Below, piece after piece: positions 61,301-64,000 of a DNA stretch of 64,000 bases. Made by a program: the position numbers and the translations under genes. Within the stretch, counting starts at the first letter, position 1, and each line of letters starts with the position of its first letter. Under the pieces are notes generated by a model. The model made no database searches. It was not told the DNA's origin and worked only from the letters and a program-made list of their open reading frames with translations. Source of the stretch: Diorhabda sublineata (lineage: Eukaryota; Arthropoda; Insecta; Coleoptera; Chrysomelidae); contig NC_079475.1 of NCBI RefSeq assembly GCF_026230105.1, forward strand, positions 33,416,086-33,480,085. Direction: 5' to 3'.

Positions 61301-63304
61301 ATTTCAAATTGCAATAACTCTAACTAGAAAATCATATTAATTGTTATTTTTACCTAGCGAATTGTAGAGATACAAAAGGATGGAAGCACATATTTGATCC
61401 ACATACAATAGCAGCGTCCACTACTCCCATCCTCAAATCTCTGAAAGCAGCTTCTGTTGCGAAAAGCGAACTACTGCAAGCTGTATCAGTTATAAATGAT
61501 GGACCTCTGAGTTTTAAAAAATAACTGATTCTGTGGGCGAGGGTTGATCTAGTACATCTGAAAAATATGCGAATTAAATTAAAAGCGAGTGAGTGGTTTC
61601 CTTGATACTAATGAAACTAATAAAAAAATCGTCTGTTGCGTTTTCTTTTAAAACATGAAATCTTGAAAGCTTCACTTTACTTAATAATAAATTTTATACG
61701 GCTTCGGTTTTTTGTGATTTCGCTAAGGCCTTCGATGAGTGATGATGTTGATCATGGAATTCTGATTAATAAGCTACAGTATTTTGGAATCCGAGGTGTC
61801 CCTTTAAAATAATTTGTATCTAGTCTTGAATGTAGGAAACATCTGGTACCAACTAACGATAAAGTTTAGAGTAATATAACAATTGGCAGTGGTGTACCGC
61901 AGGGTTCAGTTTTAGATCATTTATATTTTGGTATTCATTTATGATGTTATAAACTTGCAAATGAATGGTAAATTCACTATTTGCAGATAACATCAGTGTA
62001 ACCTGGAGTAGTTTAGATATACAAGCTTCACATTCTACCATGGGCAAAAATCTCATTACTATGTCTTGGCTTGACGCGAACTATCTCTATTCAAATACTG
62101 AAAAACTTTAGTTTTATCTTGCAAAGGAGTTTCGCAACCTCCAAAACTCAACATATGATCTTCAAATTCGATCAAGTTTCTTGGTCTATTTATTGACGGC
62201 GTAAAATTTATATTAATTATTTTTCATAATTTAGATTGCTACTTTGAATTGTTCAAACATTGTCTTATGGAGCCAACAAACAAAAGACTGTAAATCATGT
62301 TTTATTCACATCAGACTCCGATTTTTATAATAATAATAAATAATTACTATTTCACTCACCCACTAAATCCTTCTTTTGGTTCAGGTCCAAGTCTATCGAC
62401 CAGAATAGATTTTTCAGATTCGCTGAAGCAGGTTCCAACATAAACACCTGTATTAGTACCTTCAAAATCTTCTAGAGTTAATCCTGCATCCAAAATTGCC
62501 TCGACTGTTTTTTCCAACAAAATCCTTCCCATCACGTCCTGAGCTTCGCCTTGTTTGTGATGAACACCTGACGCGAGAGAAATTGAAAATACAATCATTA
62601 AGAATTTTTTTCAAAATGAAGATTACGATACGAGTATATGAAACAAGTCATCTAATAAAGCTGAAAAACTTATAAATCTCGAATGGAACAAGAAATACTT
62701 TTAAATGGAAGAAAAATATGATTAAGATTTAGAGTACATTTATATATGTGAACAATGTACTTATTGAAATGGAATTACAAACGTGGGTAGACCACGAAGG
62801 TGCCATCATCTAATGGATAGTAGATTATTAAAATTTCGGGCAATGCGCTTAACTTTCGAGAATGGAATTTCTGCTAATAAAACGTTACTGTATAAATAAA
62901 AGATGATTGGAGGATCAGTTAAATTTAATAGTTCAACTAGTGCTAAGAACAAAAAGTAGAGTCTTGAGTATTAAATATAAATTAGTGGTTATTGAAAAAT
63001 GTATAGGAATTTTGAAAAAAGAGTTTTCAATTCTCTACTTCCTATGGGAAATTAAATCAATTATTTGTATTATTGGGCCTTGACATTCACTACTTTCGAA
63101 TCTATACAGATAATTTCTACTTGTCATACTTACCGAAAAATCCTGCATCATATTTGTCAACTTCTGGGATGGTACCCGAACATACAGGTATTTCTGGATG
63201 CTTATAGTTCCAACGTCGATTTGGAAGTACCATGTTAATTTTGTTGAATAGATTATATTGATAATGGTATACATCAGTGGAATTAGGGAAAGTGCCCGAC
63301 AAAC
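22867..63304 (-). CDS. Fatty acid synthase, animal type I multidomain, 27 coding exons (5' end beyond right edge)
   Basis: Cytosolic megasynthase that builds long-chain acyl chains from acetyl/malonyl-CoA with NADPH. Joined exons (5' to 3'): 63304-63134, 62567-62360, 61557-61354, 61294-61014, 58892-58750, 58469-58328, 57726-57513, 56050-55862, 55805-55508, 53360-53261, 52730-52454, 51528-51293, 49349-49001, 47998-47732, 45579-45177, 44547-43805, 41092-40936, 40143-39978, 38996-38525, 37140-36985, 33983-33732, 30589-30436, 29736-29529, 27042-26892, 26813-26510, 24564-24307, 23229-22867. Phases agree throughout, no stop interrupts the frame, and TAA ends it at 22867. About 2,287 residues are visible; only roughly 30 N-terminal residues are missing by comparison with the downstream paralogue. 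Domain order is KS-MAT-DH-pseudoMT-ER-KR-ACP-TE. KS (TACSSS, EAHGTG, NIGHSE), DH (HVIDGRTLFP), ER, KR, ACP (LGMDSM) and TE (GYSFG) signatures are present; the MAT is degenerate. The gene family is certain; the exact paralogue type is not. The intact frame suggests an expressed gene with an unusual MAT. Confidence 0.95.
23230..24306. other. FAS intron, no recognised content
   Basis: AT-rich intron between the last two coding exons. Nothing assignable. Confidence 0.5.
24307..24564 (-). CDS. FAS exon, thioesterase nucleophile
   Basis: Contains FTIIGYSFGSLVATEI with the TE catalytic Ser, and LIIIDGSAV, which supplies the Asp region of the triad. Phase 0 at both ends. Confidence 0.95.
25470..25880 (+). 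mobile_element. CR1/Jockey-like LINE fragment in FAS intron
   Basis: Plus-strand tail with FYRFYHGKCSSELCNIIPPK, HVVHEHRVRLQTPER and a YGISYQGPSSTGTSTRQ end. Same family as 40330-40620 and 2240-2485; antisense to FAS. Confidence 0.65.
26510..26813 (-). CDS. FAS exon, ACP-TE linker and TE start
   Basis: Acidic linker (TSEEEEVR) followed by TVLMFPGIEGFAKIFTNLA, the N-terminal strand and oxyanion loop of the thioesterase. Confidence 0.94.
26892..27042 (-). CDS. FAS exon, acyl carrier protein
   Basis: Contains LPELGMDSMTGVEIKQTLE. The Ser of GMDSM is the phosphopantetheine attachment site. Ends TMTLA, the end of the ACP helix bundle. Confidence 0.96.
27130..27900 (-). pseudogene. Mariner-type transposase remnant in FAS intron
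   Basis: Minus-strand blocks in order: CTVSKIERKFRESGHIEKPG, TRELADENDVSASSILRVL (HTH), YHPNKVQLV, NKIVCSDEAMF (first catalytic Asp), YPKKVNVWAGIINNKIVG, SIYYQQDERNHN (second Asp) and LDLTPLDYF (third Asp). Several frame breaks. Confidence 0.8.
27930..28360 (-). pseudogene. Second mariner-type transposase remnant
   Basis: Minus-strand NIFFSDQAHFQLNGHINKQ matches the DEAHFHLNGxVNKQN block of mariner transposases. The rest is decayed. It abuts 27130-27900 and may belong to a different copy. Confidence 0.65.
28460..29345 (+). pseudogene. Third mariner-type transposase remnant, other family, plus strand
   Basis: Plus-strand blocks: FRDKSLSLSTVFCWYSEFRR, SSVTSGNIDRVRPVIEEDPR, CCHTWVPNTF, then LLHENNVKIHINSPYSPDLD and LGAFLKIRLQKCID. 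This is the SETMAR-like mariner layout (YGDxxxSxSTVxRWFxEFKRG...HPPYSPDL). Frame broken. Confidence 0.75.
29529..29736 (-). CDS. FAS exon, KR end to ACP linker
   Basis: Begins VGLIAELQEE and contains GGTLQQKISSCLNVL, the linker joining KR to ACP. Phase 0 in, phase 1 out. Confidence 0.92.
30436..30589 (-). CDS. FAS exon, KR catalytic Ser/Tyr
   Basis: Contains VIFSSVSCGRGNAGQTNYG with the KR catalytic Ser and Tyr and the following Asn (MSNSIMERI). Ends AIGD in phase 0. Confidence 0.96.
30590..33731. other. Long FAS intron in the KR region
   Basis: 3.1-kb intron. Apart from the AT microsatellite at 31390-31472 I see no recognisable element. Confidence 0.5.
31390..31472. repeat. (AT)n microsatellite, about 41 units
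   Basis: Uninterrupted AT dinucleotide run. The open frame through it (Tyr-Ile repeats) is an artefact. Confidence 0.97.
33732..33983 (-). CDS. FAS exon, KR domain middle
   Basis: Contains NVHSIFNLAVVLSDAIFENQ, the KR NLAxVLxD segment, and ends CPTLK before DFVIFSS on the next exon. Confidence 0.95.
34660..34880 (-). mobile_element. R1/Jockey-group LINE fragment, C-terminal region
   Basis: Minus-strand FTVKHHLKRIDISEDDYSRF, then ETAEYLPCECSVHITKRLKY and FQRAVVPY. It is the region after RNase H, as at 8480-8720. Confidence 0.6.
35113..35148. repeat. Perfect 36-bp palindrome at one end of the Crypton
   Basis: GCACTAGTGCAAATTATC followed by its exact reverse complement. It lies 50 bp beyond the stop of the recombinase ORF. 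Its core (35123-35139) matches 36671-36687 at the other end with one mismatch. Confidence 0.97.
35199..36431 (-). pseudogene. Crypton tyrosine recombinase, 411 codons with four nonsense codons
   Basis: A single frame from ATG (36431-36429) to the stop at 35199 with no frameshift but four in-frame stops: TGA in the N-terminal part, TAA before YELAWRGGEACN, and TAG and TAA between CPIRYLM and MLKEKRG. Catalytic residues of tyrosine recombinases are visible: Arg in AWRGGEA, HxxR in TNHSNRAAAV, His in KVTGHTKQ and Tyr in IKSYLQVN. The C-terminus SNCIFNNCSFS is typical of the Crypton-derived ZMYM/KCTD1-related group. Only point nonsense changes suggest a fairly recent loss. Confidence 0.82.
36612..36695. 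repeat. Imperfect 84-bp palindrome at the other Crypton end
   Basis: Arms 36612-36628 and 36679-36695 are perfect inverted copies (GTGCATGTCAAATTGTC), with a nested near-palindrome TCTCGTGCGCATTCGCGCA in the middle. Confidence 0.92.
36730..36900 (-). mobile_element. LINE RNase H fragment
   Basis: Minus-strand LIALANENEVTLMWLPGHQG followed by IPGNEEADSI, the WxPGHxGIxGNExAD motif of the RNase H domain in R1/Jockey-group elements. Confidence 0.75.
36985..37140 (-). CDS. FAS exon, KR domain NADPH motif
   Basis: Encodes KTYVIVGGLGGFGLELADWL, the KR Rossmann GGxGGxG motif, and LVLTSRKGVTTGYQ. Confidence 0.95.
37290..37860. repeat. Three-unit tandem repeat, about 180-205 bp per unit
   Basis: Units start at about 37296, 37476 and 37678, each with GGATATTGAATA-like then ACCAACTACAACCCTACCCT and GGATTCACTCTGATCTCCTG-like blocks and ending with a TCTCTAA-GTTTTCTT-like part. 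Divergent copies in the ER-KR intron. No coding frame is kept across the units. Confidence 0.85.
38525..38996 (-). CDS. FAS exon, ER domain C-terminal half
   Basis: I set the acceptor at AATTTTAG before CCGAACATATTGG because it restores the frame (G/CC gives Ala) and the family sequence FPQL-x-AEHIGSSRDLSF. The exon includes RGVDVVLNSLAEEKLQAS, the ER signature. An AG further upstream, which would start the exon at 39043, leads to a stop. Confidence 0.93.
39978..40143 (-). CDS. FAS exon, ER NADPH-binding motif
   Basis: Contains ILIHSGTGGIGQAAIRIAL, the Gly-rich NADPH loop of ER, and ends EFLLKTFPQLK with one base of the next codon. Confidence 0.95.
40330..40620 (+). mobile_element. CR1/Jockey-like LINE tail in FAS intron
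   Basis: Plus-strand frames give IIITPGEVFARPTRLSLEKC, then FPEHYNLQKFKLNTHRNFH, the same tail as at 25470-25880. Antisense to FAS. Confidence 0.65.
40936..41092 (-). CDS. FAS exon, ER domain (GRRVMGM)
   Basis: Encodes EGRRVMGMVAQGAMS and ATIPVVYGTVIYGLL, the enoyl reductase substrate-lobe core. Phase 2 in, phase 0 out. Confidence 0.95.
41835..42465. repeat. Dispersed repeat copy with (CAAA)n run
   Basis: Shares CTTACAAAGC-GAGCTGATCTG, GAGAAATTAG, the CAAACAAACAAAC run (about 42380-42420) and AAACCCACATACACG...GCGTGTTAAAA with 10985-11215. A partial extra copy is seen at about 41590-41720. Class unknown. Confidence 0.5.
43243..43318. repeat. (AT)n/(AC)n microsatellite
   Basis: Long AT run followed by ATACATATATATACACACAC in a FAS intron. 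Confidence 0.95.
43805..44547 (-). CDS. FAS exon, structural region into ER domain
   Basis: Largest exon (743 nt). Begins ILKTAYGSLKENGFII, and ends with HYASLNFRDVMTASGKI and the FEFSGYTS strand, the N-terminal part of the medium-chain enoyl reductase. Confidence 0.95.
45177..45579 (-). CDS. FAS exon, DH end and pseudo-methyltransferase region
   Basis: Begins CGNIVIKGLIANSIHRRK, the end of the DH region, then runs into the poorly conserved structural/pseudo-methyltransferase segment. Donor AGT/GTAAGT, phase 0. Confidence 0.9.
45580..47731. other. FAS intron, mostly unassigned
   Basis: 2.2-kb intron between DH and the structural region. Some open frames (for example 45889-46155, plus) show no family signature. 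Nothing assignable. Confidence 0.4.
47732..47998 (-). CDS. FAS exon, DH second half
   Basis: Contains LILWKDNWISFMDNMLQ, which carries the DH catalytic Asp and the conserved Gln (FxDxMLQ). Phase 2 in and out. Confidence 0.95.
49001..49349 (-). CDS. FAS exon, DH first half
   Basis: Begins RTLFPATGYLYLAWETL, completing the DH HVIDGRTLFP motif, and ends RGYNYS just before GDFRSI on the next exon. Confidence 0.95.
49426..50235 (+). mobile_element. RTE-type LINE fragment, end of RT and C-terminal region
   Basis: Plus-strand TGLRQSDGLSPLLFNLTLEK (RT motif), FECIGFTMNSNNKIEEEIEM, KIVRRIYGPVFEGGVW, RELRDRYRRPDIVAVI and GQLEGRRRLARPKTRWNNQV. The order is that of RTE elements, with frame breaks. Antisense to FAS. 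Confidence 0.8.
50700..50990 (-). mobile_element. R1/Jockey-group LINE fragment, C-terminal region
   Basis: Minus-strand TGVLLGQCRLNKYLKTLELA and WRFCCTEEEIFIHILSKC, homologous to 8480-8720. Confidence 0.7.
51293..51528 (-). CDS. FAS exon, DH domain start
   Basis: Encodes LYVNGFNPQLAKLYPEINF and the PVSKGTRMISP linker, then the DH hot-dog start ending GHVIDG. The catalytic His of the HxxxGxxxxP motif is here; the rest (RTLFP) is on the next exon. Confidence 0.95.
52454..52730 (-). CDS. FAS exon, MAT C-terminal part
   Basis: Encodes RKQLLANLSNILEKPQ and a FGSADYFVNALLQKF segment, matching the AxYHVNNLxSPVLF part of MAT. Ends toward the DH domain in phase 2. Confidence 0.9.
52980..53150. repeat. 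Penelope-terminus-like repeat
   Basis: CACAATTACACTGTTTGA is shared with about 59530, and CCTGAAGACGATAATTTGGTTATCGAAGCG is related in inverse to the 59555-59595 sequence (TTTCGATAACAAGTTATC). These words lie next to the Penelope fragment at 59540-60170, so this is probably a piece of that family's terminus. Confidence 0.45.
53261..53360 (-). CDS. FAS exon, shortened MAT (His position is Lys)
   Basis: 33-codon exon, phase 0 in and phase 1 out. Rich in Asn/Asp and ends NFKSTELLSL. Its NFKS aligns by position with the catalytic AFHS of active MAT domains, so the His is replaced by Lys. It stands where about 100 residues are found in typical FAS. Confidence 0.85.
54160..55395 (+). mobile_element. 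Possible degenerate short LTR element (two LTR-like repeats around about 550 bp)
   Basis: Direct repeats at about 54160-54520 and 55077-55395 share TTTGACCCCG, CCTTCTT..GGAATTCCAG and CTGTTTTGTTGATGTATATA and GGCCCTAAGACTAGCAC-like blocks in order. Just after the left copy is TGTGACCCTGATGTGATT, resembling the TGGTGACCCCGACGTGATT that follows the 5' LTR in many insect LTR elements. The interior is relatively GC-rich with a Gln/Ala-rich possible gag start (QQVPAAAQNTEQQPDD). No pol. It lies in the short-MAT intron. Confidence 0.5.
55508..55805 (-). CDS. FAS exon, MAT nucleophile region
   Basis: Contains NYFGYSYGELLAAYFDG, corresponding to the MAT GHSxGE elbow. The Ser is kept but the preceding His is Tyr. 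The Arg-bearing segment that normally follows (YxRG) is absent. Ends in phase 0. Confidence 0.92.
55862..56050 (-). CDS. FAS exon, degenerate MAT start
   Basis: Encodes the RGYSLL linker then PLYFAFGELNEWYDLGKRLL. This is where active MAT domains carry a F(S/V)GMGSQW oxyanion motif; here it reads FGELNEW, so the Gly-rich segment and the Gln are gone. Phase 2 out, completed to Lys by the next exon. Confidence 0.9.
56226..56247. repeat. Short (AT)n run
   Basis: AT dinucleotide run in the KS-MAT intron. Confidence 0.85.
57060..57300 (+). mobile_element. Possible LINE tail remnant
   Basis: Plus-strand LIGGPRKGRQEEVAENVV resembles the RGRPRxRWxDEV stretch at the end of RTE/R1 elements. Weak evidence. 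Confidence 0.25.
57513..57726 (-). CDS. FAS exon, KS C-terminus and linker
   Basis: Encodes INSFGFGGSNCHLLI, the C-terminal KS signature, followed by the linker toward the MAT domain. Confidence 0.95.
58328..58469 (-). CDS. FAS exon, end of KS core
   Basis: Encodes CIIGLETGYIPPNLHF, matching the conserved stretch after the KS NIGHSE motif. Phase 0 in, phase 1 out. Confidence 0.93.
58750..58892 (-). CDS. FAS exon, KS Lys/His pair
   Basis: Begins TFVGDPEECAS and contains IGSVKSNIGHSEPASG, which provides the catalytic Lys and the second His of KS. Leaves in phase 0. Confidence 0.95.
59540..60100 (-). mobile_element. Penelope-like element, GIY-YIG endonuclease end
   Basis: Minus-strand RNPNDEIRNMEKSDIYEIS, then after a frame change GGYIGQIKRSFNIRFKEHIA, TEKSTIADHAASQNHETKI and LLDEFESIENAKYKK. 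The YIG, R..EH and E residues of the GIY-YIG domain are kept. Downstream is a Penelope-like terminal sequence. Antisense or sense status relative to FAS: same strand. Confidence 0.8.
61014..61294 (-). CDS. FAS exon, KS first catalytic histidine
   Basis: Ends in LSFLEAHGTG, which holds the first KS His; the Gly codon is split (G/GT) and continues as TFVGDPEE in the next exon. The preceding intron is only 59 bp. Confidence 0.95.
61354..61557 (-). CDS. FAS exon, KS catalytic cysteine
   Basis: Contains DTACSSSLFA with the KS nucleophile Cys at about in-window residue 153. Acceptor TTTTTCAG, donor CTAG/GTAAAA. Confidence 0.95.
61690..62225 (+). mobile_element. CR1/Jockey-like LINE fragment, RT palm
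   Basis: Plus-strand LQYFGIRGVPLK, SNITIGSGVPQGSVLDHLYF (RT motif GVPQGSVLGPLLF), MNGKFTIFADDIS-like block and KFLGLFIDG, with frame breaks. It fills most of the intron between the second and third visible KS exons, antisense to FAS. Confidence 0.75.
62360..62567 (-). CDS. FAS exon, KS domain (VHHKQ segment)
   Basis: Starts VHHKQGEAQD and includes GRILLEKTVEAI and the GVYVG strand typical of the KS core. Leaves in phase 2 (GG/), completed to Gly by the next exon. Confidence 0.95.
63134..63304 (-). CDS. FAS exon, KS domain N-terminus
   Basis: 171-nt exon; acceptor TTTTTTTCAG precedes GTTTGTCGG and donor is TTCG/GTAAG. Encodes LSGTFPNS..., the start of the KS fold, ending at DAGFFG. Enters with 2 nt of a split Gly codon, so the preceding exon must end in G, exactly as in the left-hand paralogue. 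No such exon is visible between 63305 and 64000. Confidence 0.95.
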
Positions 63305-64000
63305 CTGAAAAAAATACAGTAAAGATTACACTTTTTGAGTTTACTTTTGTAAAAATCTGACACGCAAATCATATATTCCCACATATATTTCTGGTTATAT
63401 TCTACTCAAATGTTTGTTCAATTTGCCCGATGGTTTGAAAATGTGCCAAATGAAGGGAAGATATGGAACAATTCAATAGTTAATAGTGAAAGAAACAAAT
63501 TTAACTATTTAGTATGATCAATTCTTATTTCATTGCATACGTAACAAAAGTTAACCTTTTGCAAAACTGATGAAAATTTAAACAAATTCTCCACGAGAAT
63601 ACAAATTTCAACTTCATTGTCGAGGACTCTTCACAAATGTAAAATTTCATTCGTATTAATGAAAAGTTTCATCTATCTCATTCTCCGCTACTAAATTTGT
63701 GTTTATCGTGAATATTTGCTGACCTAAAGGTGAATTTTTTTAAATAATATTTTTTAGTAAACAATTAGTATGGCGATTATTTGAAATGACAATGGGAGAT
63801 CTTTTGATTTGACGTCACGATTACAAAATTTGAAAGCAGACTATATACTGATGTGGGGCCTAATTATAATATATAAAATCTTCTTATTTAGGTTGAGCGT
63901 ATTGTTTTACGATGATTCATAAAATAAATGAGGCACTGATACTGATCATTCTTAAAACTCAAATACAACCCTGAGAAAGTAAGGAAATCCTAAATTTACG
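63305..64000. other. FAS 5' intron, open at window edge
   Basis: No exon ending in the required G plus GT donor with an upstream GEExxITG-like frame is visible, so the first coding exon must be further right. Confidence 0.5.

Noticed and set aside
1..64000. CRISPR arrays, operons or tRNA/rRNA genes
   Set aside because: None seen; the sequence is a eukaryotic nuclear genome and I recognised no tRNA or rRNA gene by eye.

Overview
This is a window of an AT-rich insect nuclear genome. Its genes are split by canonical GT-AG introns. It carries (TTAGG)n, the usual arthropod telomere unit, and is crowded with decayed RTE, R1/Jockey-group, CR1/Jockey-like, Penelope, Tc1/mariner and Crypton-type elements. 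I cannot fix the order with confidence; a beetle would fit.

The right two thirds (22867-63304, minus strand) is one animal-type fatty acid synthase (FAS) gene. I resolved 27 coding exons. All splice phases agree, all introns are GT-AG and no stop interrupts the frame, giving about 2,287 residues in the window. The start codon exon lies beyond the right edge. From N to C terminus the protein has ketoacyl synthase (KS), malonyl/acetyl transferase (MAT), dehydratase (DH), a pseudo-methyltransferase/structural region, enoyl reductase (ER), ketoreductase (KR), acyl carrier (ACP) and thioesterase (TE). KS, DH, ER, KR, ACP and TE keep their signature residues. The MAT is shortened and has lost its oxyanion motif, its conserved Arg segment and its catalytic His, so this looks like a specialised FAS that cannot load its own malonyl units in the normal way.

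At the left end (1356-3886, minus) the first two coding exons of a second FAS gene lie downstream in tandem; the rest runs off the left edge. Its KS exon has the same length (171 nt) and phases as that of the first gene and about 75% residue identity. A third segment (2002-2113) with an equivalent donor and phase may be an alternative first exon. A nearly complete mariner (4385-6114) sits just upstream of the first coding exon, and an RTE retrotransposon with an open 5' ORF (1-about 1000) sits in its intron.

The roughly 19 kb between the two FAS genes (3887-22866) holds no host gene that I can recognise. It contains mariner, RTE and R1/Jockey-group remnants, a Crypton remnant with an adjacent inverted repeat, two foldback elements and a short interstitial telomere array inside a 51-bp duplication. 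The introns of the large FAS gene hold further elements: mariner fragments, a Crypton with palindromic ends, a Penelope GIY-YIG fragment, LINE fragments, a possible LTR-element remnant, a three-unit tandem repeat and long AT microsatellites.
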